This document shows, one piece after another, positions 30,531 to 41,054 of a stretch of DNA of 64,000 bases. Position numbers and translations under genes: made by a program. Within the stretch, counting starts at the first letter, position 1. Each line of letters begins with the position of its first letter. The notes below the pieces were generated by a model, which made no database searches, was not told the DNA's origin, and saw only the letters and a list, made by a program, of their open reading frames with translations. Origin of the DNA: Candidula unifasciata (taxonomy: Eukaryota; Mollusca; Gastropoda; Stylommatophora; Geomitridae); contig CAJHNH020004957.1 of the NCBI GenBank assembly GCA_905116865.2, forward strand, positions 195,371-259,370. The letters run 5' to 3'.

Positions 30531-30714
30531 AAAGAACGATTACTGTTTTGCCACCGAACGACAAATATAGTACCACTAATCAGTGGGAAACCATAATAAC
30601 AGATATGAAGTGACTTAGAAAAGCTAATGGGGTAACAATAAGACAGAAAATTAAAATATTTAGGGATGAGAATAGAAAAAAAAAAACAAAAAATTGGGAT
30701 CGGCTGGAAAAATA

Positions 30715-30860
30715 GTTAGAACGATGGAGTCTCAAGCGGGAGACCCAGGTTCGAATCCTCGGTAAGGCTGGGGATTCTTTCTGTCGGGAGCAAAATAAAA
30801 CCCTCACCTGCACAGTCGTGGCGATAGCAATAGCCATTTGGCCTTAAATCCTCAGGTCCA
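30715..30860 (+). mobile_element. tRNA-like SINE head (family L)
   Basis: AATAGTTAGAACGATGGAGT and GACCCAGGTTCGAATCCTCG give an A-box-like and a perfect B-box (GGTTCGAATCC) at SINE spacing, followed by CACCTGCACAGTCGTGGCGA. No acceptor stem folds back, so not a tRNA gene. Confidence 0.45.
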
Positions 30861-31215
30861 AGGATACCCCACCCGCCCCCCCCCCTTTTTTTTTGCCTAC
30901 ACAGCAAAAGGGGTTTACTAAAAACAGTAATTGGCAGTTAATTGGCAGTTAATTGGCAGAAATAAAAAAAGAGACTGGGACTGAAATTATAATATAATTA
31001 ATTACCAACTAATGAACTGATTTGTTCATCTAACAAGAATGTCTTGATATCAGCTGGACATTCAAGAAATTCAAGGAGTATGTGAAAAAAATAAGACGAC
31101 ACAACAGGTGGAGCGGCAGCCCCATGAATAACCTTGAGAAATGAAGATTCACTTCCACCAGGTATAGAAACAGCACACAGACGATCTTTAATATCCGTCG
31201 TAATTTACCTGAGGT

Positions 31216-31520
31216 AACTAAAAGAAGAAGAGGAGGAGGGGGAATAGAAGAAGTAAATGAAGAAAAAGAAGAAGAAGAAGAAGAAGAAGAAGAAGAAGAA
31301 GAAGAAGAAGAAGAAGAAGAAGAAGAAGAAGAAGAAGAAGAAGAAGAAGAAGAAGAAAAGGCAGAAGAAGAAGAAGAAAAAGCAGAAGAAGAAGAAGAAG
31401 AAGAAGAAGAAGAAGAAGAAGAAGAAGAAGAAGAAGAAGAAGAAGAAGAAGAAGAAGAAGAAGAAGAAGAAGAAGAAGAAAAAGCAGAAGAAATAAAAGA
31501 AGAAGAAGAAGAAGAAGGAG
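31216..31520. repeat. (GAA)n array with GCA and AAA variants
   Basis: About 100 units, interrupted by AAGGCA and AAAGCA islands; no SINE seen at its left edge. Confidence 0.95.
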
Positions 31521-32597
31521 AATCTCAAATACACCACATCATCACTATCCTTGCCAAACTATTTCATTCCCTATTCTTGCACTCTTAGCCACTTGTAACA
31601 TTCATTTCCCAGACAAATTCCCCTTCCCCGCAAAAGGGTAGCCCGTCCTCTTTTATGTATTCAAGGGAACACGCCAAGCCATTTGTTGTTGCCTGTTTGT
31701 GCGTACAAAGAACCCCCACACAAATACCACGGCGCGCTCGCAAGGTATGAGACACCCGCTGGCTCAGTGACTTTAACGCTACATTTTATTTTTGTTGGCC
31801 CTCACTTTTCTCGCTTCTCTGGCAAGACAGGAAGTGGTCTGCAAGATGGAAGGTTGCGTTGTTCAAAAGTTGGGAAACTTCTGTGTGTTGCTTGAGTTTC
31901 TCTAGTTTGTGCCGTTGCAGTCATGATTGGTGTATCTTCACACAACAAGCTGGATTTACTTGTGGATGTTAGTTCGATTGGAGTTAATATAAATGTTATC
32001 TGCTGCTATTGATCAAGGTAATATAATACTAATAAATATAATTTTGGTTGTTATTCTCAATTTAATTTATAGTGGCTTTGTGAAGTTGCGAAAATACTTA
32101 GACTCTAGACGTTAACTTTTTATGACAAAAGGCTTCAGGTTTCATGTTTTGTCATACTTGAAAATGTTAACAATGTTTCAATTCGATGCGATAGTTTACG
32201 GGATTTTATCTTCGGCAGTGGGCTACTTTGGTTTTAAAAAAAGCAAGTTAAATTAACAACTGTATGAATAATTCACTCTGGTTACATATCAGAATATGTG
32301 TAAAAATAGATATTAACATGAAAGGCACATACGTTAAACGTCTGCATACAACTTCGACTGATACAGTAAATTAATGATATCTTATTTAGTTTTATCCCTC
32401 TTTATACGAACTGTTTTGCGTCGATTTTGAAAAGGGTAGGTGCGAAATACGGTTCCGGAAGCATTAGGAAGCCAAAGTCATACATAGAAGACACACACCC
32501 CACAAACAGTTTTTTTACACCAGGCATTGCTACTTCAGTTTTAACATATATATACCGGAATTTTTACTTACTCTTAAACAAATCATACCGTCACTGT
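31521..32597. other. no recognised repeat or gene
   Basis: AT-rich sequence flanking the RTE copy. A short ATG frame at about 31924-32010 ends before a donor-like AAG/GTAATA; not convincing. Confidence 0.35.
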
Positions 32598-32612
32598 TAC
32601 TTGAAAATACCA

Positions 32613-33427
32613 ATCAATCAGGTGCCGTCTCCACAATGAAGGTTGGCTGCAATGGATCTCCAACAAGCCCTGTCTCTTGCCCTTGATGTACACTCACTCA
32701 TACAACTGTTCGTCCATCTCTTGATATTATCCTCCCACTTGTAACGCTGTCTGCCTTTTGCTCGCCTACCTTGAACCTTTCCCTCTAGGATGATCTTTAC
32801 AATACTGTAATGTCTTTTAATGTGGCCAAAATATTTCACTTGTCTCTTTTTTATTTCACCTAGCAACTCTCTTTTCATTCCCAATTTCCTCAGTACCTCT
32901 GTATTTGATAGCTTTTGTTTCCATGAAATACGACCTAATCTTCTGTATATCCACATCTCCAAAGAATTGATACGATTTTCCAGTTGTTTGTTCATTGTCC
33001 ATGTCTCTGTGCCATACAGTAAGGTTGAGAATACATAACATTTGACCATTCTCATTTTTAATGTATTGGTTATTTCTCTTGATGTCAGTAACTTTTGCAT
33101 GTTGTTGAAAATGTTTTTGGCCATCCCTATTCTTTTCTTGACTTCTGTTTCACTTCTGCCGTCACATGTTATTACTTGTCCAAGATATAAGAAATTTTTA
33201 ACTTGTTCCAATTTCACCCCCTTCACTGTGATATTTATTGTTAGCTGATTATTTTCTTTGCTAAATATCATGGTTTTTGTCTTTTTCAAATTTATATCTA
33301 ATCCAAATTCTGCACTCCTTCTGTTTACTTGCTCCACTAGGTCTTGCAACTCATGCTCACTCTCTGCGAGCAACACTGTGTCGTCAGCATATCTCAGATT
33401 GTTTATTATTCTACCATTGATGTGCAG
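32613..33427 (-). mobile_element. 5'-truncated RTE-type LINE with 15-bp TSD
   Basis: Perfect flanking repeats TACTTGAAAATACCA at 32598-32612 and 33428-33442. The minus strand enters in the middle of the RT domain and ends GGCACC TGA TTGATTG, so the stop codon is part of a TGATT-type terminal repeat, as in RTE elements with minimal 3' UTR. The single frame has no lesion, which marks a young insertion. Confidence 0.92.
32618..33427 (-). pseudogene. RTE reverse transcriptase C-terminal part, 269 aa
   Basis: Begins LHINGRIINNLRYADDTVLL, containing the YADD catalytic box (residues 13-16). It continues EFGLDINLKKTKTMIF (domain D/E region), LGQVITCDGRSETEVKKRI, TLLYGTETWT, MWIYRRLGRISWKQKL, SNTEVLRKLGMKRELL, VKYFGHIKRH and a GRRAKGRQRYKWED block, ending WRSIAANLHCGDGT. 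This order matches RTE/BovB-type pol. The endonuclease and N-terminal RT are missing because of 5' truncation, so it cannot be active although the frame is open. Genomic flank upstream gives no start codon. Confidence 0.88.
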
Positions 33428-33442
33428 TACTTGAAAATACCA

Positions 33443-35299
33443 GGCATTGTTAATTGAACATATTCGGCATTGTTAATTAACTTATCTCTTTATGCCTCTG
33501 TTATTATCAAGTCTGATAAGTACAGTTACCTATGATATAATCTGTTTATGCCAAGATGGGAGGTTTAAGCAATTGTTGGACATCTCTAACTAGAAACATC
33601 ATCATTTCAGCCTAATGAAGAGAAACTCCCAGCTGCTGTTCCTAATGGTAATGGAGGAAGAAGCAGACAAGCTATGCTATTTTACTAGCAGTTCAGAGGA
33701 CCACATGTCCACGAAAATAAAGGACAGCCTGAGCAAAGCAGAGCAAAGCTGTGGAAATTTGAGGTCACAAACCACCAATAAGGATGCATATGGCAGCTGA
33801 CTAACTGGTTGTTTCTACTCTTCACTGCTGTTACCTAAAGGCTGGGCACAACTGATACGTGAATAGGGGTGTCCAGGTTGCCAGCTGAACGTATCCTGTA
33901 TAACCAGCTCAACATCCTAAGAAGTTAGAACTGTTGTAGTTTTAAAAAAGCCACAACAGACACTACCCTGAAGTTTTCCCAGGAGGGTTGGGAATTACTA
34001 ACACACTCTGTGTGTGTATTGCAAGGATTTACCACAACCTTATCTCCTGAAGGGTGAGTTAAATGAACAGGTCATAAATCTGGAATGGAACAGTGACAGG
34101 TTGATTGTGTCCCAAACTTCAGACTGGGTAACTGAACCTGAGAATTGCTGTGTGACCTGTTGCTTCCTGGAGAACATTCCCATACCTTTAGTTTCCTACC
34201 AATTGTACCAACACAAAGACAACATGTTGGGGGCAGGGGGGGGGGGGGGGGTGAGGGCTGGAAATAATGTTATCTGGGGTTGGAGGAGAAATGCCTTTAG
34301 CCTTCATTCAGTGATTAATAATAATACTGTATGGTAAGTGAATAGTATAGTGTATTTGATGTTATAATAATCTATAAATACAGACTGCTATACATGGAGG
34401 TGAGGGGTAGCTGAACTCTGTTCTCTTGGTTTTAAGAGGGGGGTGGTTTTGGGCGATTTTAGTCTTGTTTAAGTGAATAATAATAATAATGTACTGAATA
34501 GCAAATGAATATAATTGTATATTTAAAAAAAATGTGTTAGGTATAAATAAACACTTAGAAAGAGAACTACTATAATGGTTACATGGATGTGGAAAACAGC
34601 TCAGCCCCCCCTCCCCTTTTTTTTTTTTTGTTTACAGATTTATGTTGGAGGACCTGACTGCCCACCCCCCTCCTCTTGCCTTTTTTTAAACAGATTTATG
34701 TGGGAGGGCGTGACTGGGCCCCCGCCAAACAAAAAAAATGGGTGGGAGGGAAAGGTCTTAATGAGTGTTTCAGTGCCCCAGTTTCTTGCTTGCCTGCTGG
34801 ACTGGTGGTCATATGTTCAGATCTTCTTTGAGTTAAGAATTTGTTTCTGATCTAGGGCTCCCAGATTGACTCAATCTAAAATGAGCACTATGTAATTTCC
34901 TGGAAATTAACCCACATCATATCAAGCATTGTGACATATAAATATAGGGGTGTGCCCCATGCCTTCCCCATATCCTCATCCTTCCCCTCTCCACCCCTCT
35001 GCTTTCCTCCCCTATCTCAAGCACAGTGGATCAGTGGCTTTCACTCATGAAGTAAACCAACTTCCTACCTTTTACTCTTCCCTCCTGTGTACATATGAGG
35101 TCTTGAGGGGGGCATCTTGTCTTATCCATTCTGAGTGCATGGCTGATGTTGTTCCAGCGGGGCTTTCTTATTAAATTGGATACATGGTCTTGCTGGGTTT
35201 CTTGTCTTATTTGCCTTTTAGATGGATCTTAAATCTGTCCAGTAGTCTTATGGTGCTGGCTCGATATTGTTGAAGATCGGTCAGCAGCAGGTGATGTTG
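33443..35299. other. mostly unassigned DNA
   Basis: Holds an acceptor-like site at about 33611 followed by a 25-codon frame that stops (TAG), a G run at 34239-34250, and an imperfect 57-bp tandem duplication at about 34632-34740 (ACAGATTTATGTKGGAGG). No gene called. Confidence 0.4.
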
Positions 35300-35630
35300 A
35301 ATTTAAAATCAACATCACAGCACTCGGGGCACTCCAATTAGTGCTGTGTTCCCATCTGCAGCAGCAAACGCAGAGTTCCAGTCACAGTTTGATTGCATAT
35401 TCATCTTGCCTTTGCCTTGAGTGTTCAGCGTCAGCCAGATCCCCTAGTAACTTCGCAGCAGCCTTCTCCTCGGAGCTTGATGATCTGTTTGTCTCCTTGC
35501 TGTTTACTCACTCCTAAAAGATCCTTACCACATCTTGTTTGTTACACATCAAATCACCGCCACGTGTTGCAAAACAAGCCAGTCTATCTGCCTGTTTGTT
35601 TCCCACCACACAAGCCTGACAGAGAAAATA
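35300..35630 (+). repeat. dispersed repeat F, copy 2
   Basis: ACAGCACTCGGGGCACTCC, CCATCTGCAGCAGCAAACGC, CATATTCATCTTGCCTTTGC and AGCCAGTCTATCTGCCTG match copy 1. The long-TIR element inserted at its right end. Confidence 0.65.
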
Positions 35631-35638
35631 TCCAAATG

Positions 35639-36248
35639 GGCTCTCTTCCGAACTTTTACCCCGGCATTATGGCGGCTAAAAAATATCCTAACGGCCTCAG
35701 TCCTATTAAAAATATGCGAACTTCAGGCGACGAATAAATCGCGGCAAAACTAGGACTACCTGACAGTTTCAAGAGACGCGACACTGCAGACTATAGTAGC
35801 AGACGATAATAGCGACCGTTGACACTTTCTAGCGTTTCTGCATACGATACTAGCGACCATTAACAATTTCGAGACACACAACATTATAGACGACAAAAGC
35901 GACATGGCGGGGAGACCAAGCTCTCCGACGCAAATAAGCGTCGTTGTTGTCCTCAAACTTGTCGGCATGCGCAAAACGCGGTTACACTCACCGCCGACAG
36001 TATCCTCCGCGCCGCGCGTAGCGGCGCCAGGGATACCATCGGCGATGAGGCATAGTCACAGAAACAGGTCCGCAATTAACATATCGCTAAGACCCTGTTA
36101 GAGCATTTGTTTTGCGAGACGGAGCCGATGCTAGTTTTGCCGCTGGGCTAGAAGTCCGAGAAGTCCGCATATTTTTAATAGGACTGAGGCCCTGTTAGGA
36201 TATTAGTTTGGCCGCCATAATGCCGGGGTAGAAGTTCGGAGGAGAGCC
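35639..36248. mobile_element. 610-bp long-TIR element with 8-bp TSD
   Basis: Left end GGCTCTCTTCCGAACTTTTA and inverted right end GGCTCTCCTCCGAACTTCTA. Similarity continues for about 90 bp through CCCCGGCATTATGGCGGC, AATATCCTAAC and GGCCTCAGTCCTATTAAAAA, with more patches further in (CGGCAAAACTAG). A perfect TSD TCCAAATG flanks it at 35631-35638 and 36249-36256. The interior has GACACTGCAGACTATAG/GCGACC-type subrepeats and no ORF. The 8-bp TSD fits hAT-, P- or Zisupton-type transposases, but the GGCTCTC end is none of the usual ones. Confidence 0.92.
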
Positions 36249-36256
36249 TCCAAATG

Positions 36257-36883
36257 ATATCGATAGGTAATGTGGGCAGAATCACCCAGCCACATTTACC
36301 TCCCAGGATATATGTTTGGTTACCATCTTAGACAATGTGACCCTTGTAGATCAGATCAGTTTTCAAAAACCTCCTCATTGGAGAATCAAACTGTTTACCC
36401 CTAATGTCATACAGCCTAGGAGTGCAAGTAAATTTTTTTAACTGCTGCTTACACTTTCCATAAGGCATAATTTATTATTGTTAGTGATTAATATTAAAAA
36501 TACACCACCTGGTTTATGTCTCGAACATAAGAATGCAGAAACTTTAATATGTGAAAGCTACCATTTACTCATGCTACTATACTATCTGAACACACATACT
36601 CCCAACAGCATAAGCAACAAGGAGGAAAATATCTTATGATACCGTCCCCCCCCCCTTTTTTCAGGGTAATCGGTCTTTGCTTACGCTTACACATGGTAAT
36701 TGATGACGCCTTGCTACTGCTAGGTTGACAAGCAAGCCTGCTAACTACTACCGCTTGGTCAAGTTGTGATAAGTTTTGTGATTTATTTCCTTTAGTCTTG
36801 GATAGTTCTCTAGAGGATGATAATCATTTATTGTAAAGGCCGATGTTTAATTGTTTTTTAATTTTTTTATGTGTGTAATACAG
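36257..36883. other. unassigned DNA ending in a splice acceptor
   Basis: No repeat recognised. The last bases form TTTTTAATTTTTTTATG...TAATACAG, a good acceptor for the exon at 36884. Confidence 0.4.
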
Positions 36884-36999
36884 GCGTGTGCATTCACAAA
36901 GGATTACTTCATTCATCGCGAAGGGACGCTTGTGTTACTAGTGGATTTTATTTGTAAACTGGCAGATGATTCTTACACTTTCTGTAAATCTGATGTGAG
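36884..36999 (+). CDS. candidate host-gene exon 2 of 3
   Basis: 116 bp between TGTGTAATACAG and a perfect donor GTGAG/GTAAGTAAT. Only one of three frames is open: ACAFTKDYFIHREG, TLVLLVDFICKLADDSYTFC, KSDV plus two bases. It starts in phase 0 (matching the end of the exon at 30172-30311) and ends in phase 2 (matching the one-base start at 47154). No TE resemblance. I do not recognise the protein; hydrophobic-helix-like LVLLVDFICKLA suggests a helical repeat or membrane-proximal segment, which is speculation. Confidence 0.42.
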
Positions 37000-37120
37000 G
37001 TAAGTAATTTGGAATCTGTGTGTGATGGTTATTGATGTCATTGATGTTATTCAGTCCAGTATCTGATGTGTCACGTTTGAGCATTTCAGTCAACCCTTCA
37101 GTCAGTCAGTCAGGTGCAGG

Positions 37121-37410
37121 TGGCTTCCCCGTGTGAGTTCCCTTGCCCTTTTGTGAGAAAAACTAGAACAGACCCACTGACTCTGTAGCATGCATGTGGT
37201 TAAGAGTCGACTAATTAGGGATGTTTCCTTTGAAGTCGGCGATCATCTGCCTGACAGGTGAGGAGCAGTCTGCAAGCAAAGAAGCAAGATTTGCAGAACG
37301 GATGTGCATGTAGAACTCAAGTTTTGGAACGAGACTCAAGTCCAAAAATGGACTAACAACCAGAACTTTCTGCCAGAGTTTATAGCCTGCGAATGCTTTT
37401 TCTTCTTCTC
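37121..37410 (+). mobile_element. SINE-A copy 6
   Basis: CCCCGTGTGAGTTCCC start, AAGAGTCGACTAATTAGGGA, TCTGCCTGACAGGTGAGGA, GAACGAGACTCAAGTCC, AACCAGAACTTTCTGCCAG and TTTATAGCCTGCGAATGC end. Unusually the tail region is TTCTTCTTC rather than GAAGAAGAA. Confidence 0.8.
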
Positions 37411-37533
37411 TCTTCCACCTTGTACCTCATCGAAGTGTCTGGGGGCGGGGGGAGATGTGATGTTCGTTGATGAGATCTGTCGAGAGCACTATTAAGACTG
37501 ATGTTCATTTCTGTAAGGCTGTTCTCAATGCCA

Positions 37534-37830
37534 TCACTCCATATTTTCCGAGGTCTTCCACTCGCTCCATACCCGTTGAAACATTTTAGAGCGGCTGGTT
37601 GTGGCAGATATGCCTGTGAATGCTAAGAAGATGAATACGTGGCCACAATTTTTCACTACTTTCTTGTTTTTTCTTTTTGGCAGGTCTCTTTTAATTCTCA
37701 GTGTCCTCAGAACCTCTGTGTTTTTTGGTATGTTTTTTTTTTCCCGTGAAATATTCTTCTGAATAACCACATCTTCAGAGACCTTGTTTGACTTTATAAT
37801 TGATTGTTCAGTCCTTTCTTTTGCCATGTC
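37534..37830 (-). pseudogene. RTE-like LINE C-terminal fragment
   Basis: Minus strand SNKVSEDVVIQKNISREKKN, NTEVLRTLRIKRDLPKRKN and VVKNCGHV parallel the SNTEVLRKLGMKRELL...VKYFGH part of the RTE at 32618. Degenerate, no catalytic region. Confidence 0.55.
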
Positions 37831-37892
37831 ACATACCAGTGTTACCCAAAGGACGATACCCTTTGGGCATTAGGTTGGGGTGGACTCTCCTA

Positions 37893-38530
37893 GCTCATCA
37901 TCATCAGGTGCCTTGCCGACTGGCGTGGGCGATCATGCCTCTCCACAATCTGCGATCTCCTGCAGCATGTATCAGTTCGTGTGCCGAACCACCTCCATGC
38001 CATGCAGCAAAACTGTCAAGAATCTTCTCTCGTTGTCTTCCTCTATCCCCCCTTTCACAGATCTTTCCAGTGGTCACAACATGTCCTATTTTCCCTCTTC
38101 TCATAACATGGCCGAAAAATTATGACTGTCTCTTTCTGATATCTCTGATAAGTTGTCTTCGGGCTCCCGCCTCTTTCAAAACCTCTTGGTTGCTCTTTTT
38201 GGCCGTCCAAGGTATTCTAAGCATTGTTCTGTAAAACCACATCTCTGAGGCCTCAAGAAATTGTTTGGCCTGCCTACCGATTGTCCAGGATTCACAGCCA
38301 TATGTTAAAACTGGATGTATGTAGCAAGCAAGAATTCGGTTTTTTTTAACACTCAAGGATATATTGCACAAGATGTTCTTCATTTTATAAAAAGCAGTTT
38401 TTGTCTGTCCTATTCTGTTTCCTATCTCAGTTATGCATCTTCCATCTGATGTTATCCATGTGCCCAGATACTTAAATTTCTGTACTTGACCTAAAATAAC
38501 ACCATTGACTTTTATTACACATTTAGGCAT
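37893..38530 (-). pseudogene. LINE-H RT C-terminal part with one nonsense codon
   Basis: Minus strand reads VIKVNGVILGQVQKFKYLGT, WITSDGRCITEIGNRIGQT, HPVLTYGCESWT, ASEMWFYRTMLRIPWTAKKS, NQEVLKEAGARRQLIRDIRK. Then comes a TAA at 38120-38122 and, in the same frame, FFGHVMRRGKIGHVVTTGKI, GRQREKILDSFAAWHGG and a GDRRLWRGMIAHASRQGT ending. A single stop codon is the only lesion over about 200 codons. The end GGCACC TGA TGATGATGA again places the stop in the tail repeat. The second-best-preserved LINE in the window. Confidence 0.85.
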
Positions 38531-38554
38531 GTGTAGCTAGCTAGGTAACACATT

Positions 38555-38680
38555 TGTTTCTTCGTGCTCCTCTTTTTCTACTTCTTCCTGCTCCTCTTCT
38601 TCCTCTTGTCTTGTTCTTCTTCTTCTTCTTCTTCTTCTTCTTCTTTTTCTCTGTTTTCTTCTTCTTCTCTCTATCGTTTT
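38555..38680. repeat. imperfect (TTC)n/(CTC)n tract
   Basis: TTC-rich with a pure run at 38617-38644. Confidence 0.85.
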
Positions 38681-38699
38681 CACGTACCTCACTTATTCC

Positions 38700-39440
38700 A
38701 GCGAAATTGTGTAATGCCGATTATACTGTACTCTTTGTCTTTCTACATTTCATGTATCTTACCTTAAACTTTGTAATTATGGATCCTTAGAGAACCCTTA
38801 GGGCAACTGAATTTGAAACTTGACATGGTAACTAGGTCTCAGTTTGTATCTTGTTTAGTGTGTCTTGTCTTATCTTCTTATCTGTGCTTTCCTCTTCTTC
38901 AATCCGTGTAAATGTGTTTATCATCCTATAATTATTGTCCTTGTCGGTCTCTCTTCCCTTCCCCTATCTTTCACTTCCACCTCCCGCGCTATCTTTGGTC
39001 TCGGCCCTCTATTGTATGTCCAACGGTTGCGTGACCTGGAATGGTTGCTTCCCCTGTACTTAGTCCCTTTGAGTTAATCATTTGACCTCAGTATCGCGAG
39101 TCATTTGGCTTCCTTCACAGTTAATTCCCCGCTCGGCGTGAAGGCGTCAACGCCCTCGTTCGCCCGTGATATAATGACGAGGCAATCTGATTGAACAGCT
39201 TAACGGGCCGGTAGGCAGAGGCGTGACCGAGGCGAATAATACCCCTTTGTTATTCAGTTATTCCAAGGGCTAAACGTGACATTGACGGGGACATAAAAGT
39301 AAGGGCTAGAGTCAACACCGCGTCTGGAAGCGGCTGCATCTTCCTCCTGAGTTGGGTTGCAGGAGACATAATCAGGAGTCACCACAGTCGATGGATATAA
39401 CGAAATACTTAACACACCACAAATGATGTTCACAGACAAC
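38700..39440. other. unassigned DNA
   Basis: No repeat family or gene recognised. GTCAACGCCCTCGTTCGCCC and neighbouring GC-rich sequence at 39120-39230 is not shared elsewhere in the window. Confidence 0.4.
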
Positions 39441-39444
39441 ATTT

Positions 39445-39840
39445 TACTCACCTGTCCTCCTTCTGTTGTCGTGTCACCGATTCTAGGTTATAGCCAAGTT
39501 GGGTGGTTTTCTGAATTTGTCTTGGGCATCTCGGGTGGCTGGAGTGATGGCTTTGTTCATCTTTTTTGCAGGTTTCAGCTACACTGTTTATCCGTTTCTT
39601 TCTTTGTCTTCCTCTGGACTTTCTCCAAAAGTGATGTTGAAAAAAAGTCTCATACGCGGTTTGGTCTGGCTGTATTCTCACTAATTGACTGAACCATTTC
39701 ATTCCTCGTCTGTCAGAATAATCCAGACATGTTCTTATTTTAACTTTCTCTCTATTGCTTGTAGTCGTAACCCTGTCTCTTCTAGGTTTGTTAGTGACGT
39801 TGTGTTGTTATGCGTTTCGTTTCGTAAAATAGCCACTCAG
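39445..39840 (-). pseudogene. LINE-G C-terminal fragment, copy 2
   Basis: Minus strand: MKWFSQLVRIQPDQTAYETF, FWRKSRGRQRKKRINSVAET and a QKEDR ending; the proximal side carries RDRVTTTSNREK. Same family as the copy split at 25580-28330. Confidence 0.6.
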
Positions 39841-39928
39841 TTCACAATATCCTCCCCGCCCCCAAATTATCTCAGGATTAATGTTCGTCTTGGCAACTTA
39901 TAAGCTGTCTGTTGATTTTTCGGTTTTC

Positions 39929-40159
39929 TTCTTTTAATTCACTTTATATCGGGACGTCGAGATTTCGTGGGGAGTTCCCGGGAAATTCCAGTTTGGCGGA
40001 GGGGGGGGGGGAGGGGGGGGGGGTTGTTAGGATGTGAAATGAAACACCGACTAACATTAACACTAACCATAACACACCCCCTCCCCCCAATATTGGACTT
40101 TCCCGGAAATTCTCCACAAAATCCCGGAGTCCCCGATACGGGGTGAACTAAAAGAAAAG
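39929..40159. mobile_element. palindromic MITE K, copy 2
   Basis: Left arm TTCTTTTAATTCACTTTATA and inverted right arm CTTTTCTTTTAGTTCACCCC share GGGGAGTTCCCGGGAAATTC-type blocks over about 65 bp. Here the centre holds about 100 bp including G and C runs. GGGAAATTCC in the arm matches the NF-kB/Rel consensus by eye. Confidence 0.8.
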
Positions 40160-40321
40160 TACAGATTTTTCTAGTCGGTTTGTTTTGTGTTTAGCAAAAA
40201 ATTAGTGTACAGATTATCCTCTTTGTGCATGAAACCATTCAGTCCATAACTTCTTAGACCCCTCCTCGGTTAATAAAAAAAAGGGGTGGGGGGCCTTTTC
40301 CCATGCCTTTGGGCGTACTGG

Positions 40322-40536
40322 GCATAAAGTAAAGTGAAATACCCCTTTTTCCCGGCCTTCAGGTGTATTAGGCGTTTAGTGCTTGGCCTGTATTTTATAT
40401 AATTTATACCAGTCGTCACTCTGTGGTCAGCATCACACCAACCGCCTTTACCTGCCAAGACTTTTCTTTGGTGTCCATATAGGCTGGGTCGACCTAGAAG
40501 TCAAGGACATTTTTGAGAAAAGTCCGGCTTTTTTTT
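40322..40536 (-). mobile_element. SINE-B copy with amplified B box
   Basis: Plus strand: GAAATACCCCTTTTTCCCGG, TATTTTATATAATTTATACC, CATCACACCAACCGCCTTTA, GGTGTCCATATAGGCTGGGT, AAGTCAAGGACATTTTTGAG. This is a normal SINE-B up to the head, where the 21-bp array begins. Confidence 0.8.
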
Positions 40537-40737
40537 CAGATTCCAACCCAAGACTTTCAGATTCCAACCCAAGACTTTCAGATTCCAACCCAAGACTTTC
40601 AGATTCCAACCCAAGACTTTCAGATTCCAACCCAAGACTTTCAGATTCCAACCCAAGACTTTCAGATTCCAACCCAAGACTTTCAGATTCCAACCCAAGA
40701 CTTTCAGATCCCAACCCAAGACTTTCAGATTCACATA
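40537..40737. repeat. 21-bp minisatellite from a SINE B box, 9 copies
   Basis: Units start every 21 bp at 40537 to 40705: CAGATTCCAACCCAAGACTT plus T. They are identical except one base in copy 9; a partial tenth follows. The inverse unit contains GGGTTGGAATC, the SINE-B B-box region. Confidence 0.97.
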
Positions 40738-40744
40738 TGATTAA

Positions 40745-40920
40745 GTAATGTGTTAATACAGACTTTGTTTGAAACATTCGGTTATACTTATGTGCCTCCT
40801 TCCTTTCTTCCGTTGGTCTTCCTGGCACAGTTTGTGTTGTATTTGGGACTCCCTTGATAATGACTTTGTTAGAAACGGTTGGATATGTGTATGTGCGACC
40901 TTTCTTTCCTTTGTTGAGTT
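40745..40920 (+). repeat. family P motif, two tandem copies
   Basis: CTTTGTTTGAAACATTCGGT with TATGTGCCTCCTTCC, and CTTTGTTAGAAACGGTTGGA with TATGTGCGACCTTTC, about 105 bp apart. Related to 53395-53470. Confidence 0.5.
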
Positions 40921-41054
40921 TTCTGGTTACACTCTCTGTTGTGTTTAACCTGAATGTGTTGGGTGAGGTTCGAACCGCAAGAGCACCGGTTCCTACGTGG
41001 ACTACATATACCATGTATGTCTCTAACACAAACCCAGTGCGTCTTATAAGTTGA

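Noticed and set aside
33611..33800. Exon after an acceptor-like CATCATTTCAG
   Set aside because: The phase-0 frame stops after 25 codons and no donor gives a length compatible with the flanking candidate exons.
37893..37905. TSD (TAGCT) for the LINE-H copy at 37893-38530
   Set aside because: Only five ambiguous bases match in a TAGC-rich flank; not reliable.
39446..39470. Strong minus-strand donor ACAG/GTGAGTAAA
   Set aside because: Lies at the end of a LINE-G coding fragment, so it is probably a chance match inside a transposon.
40537..40737. CRISPR array
   Set aside because: Units are contiguous with no spacers and derive from a SINE; the genome is eukaryotic. The same applies to the 40-, 45-, 52- and 72-bp arrays.
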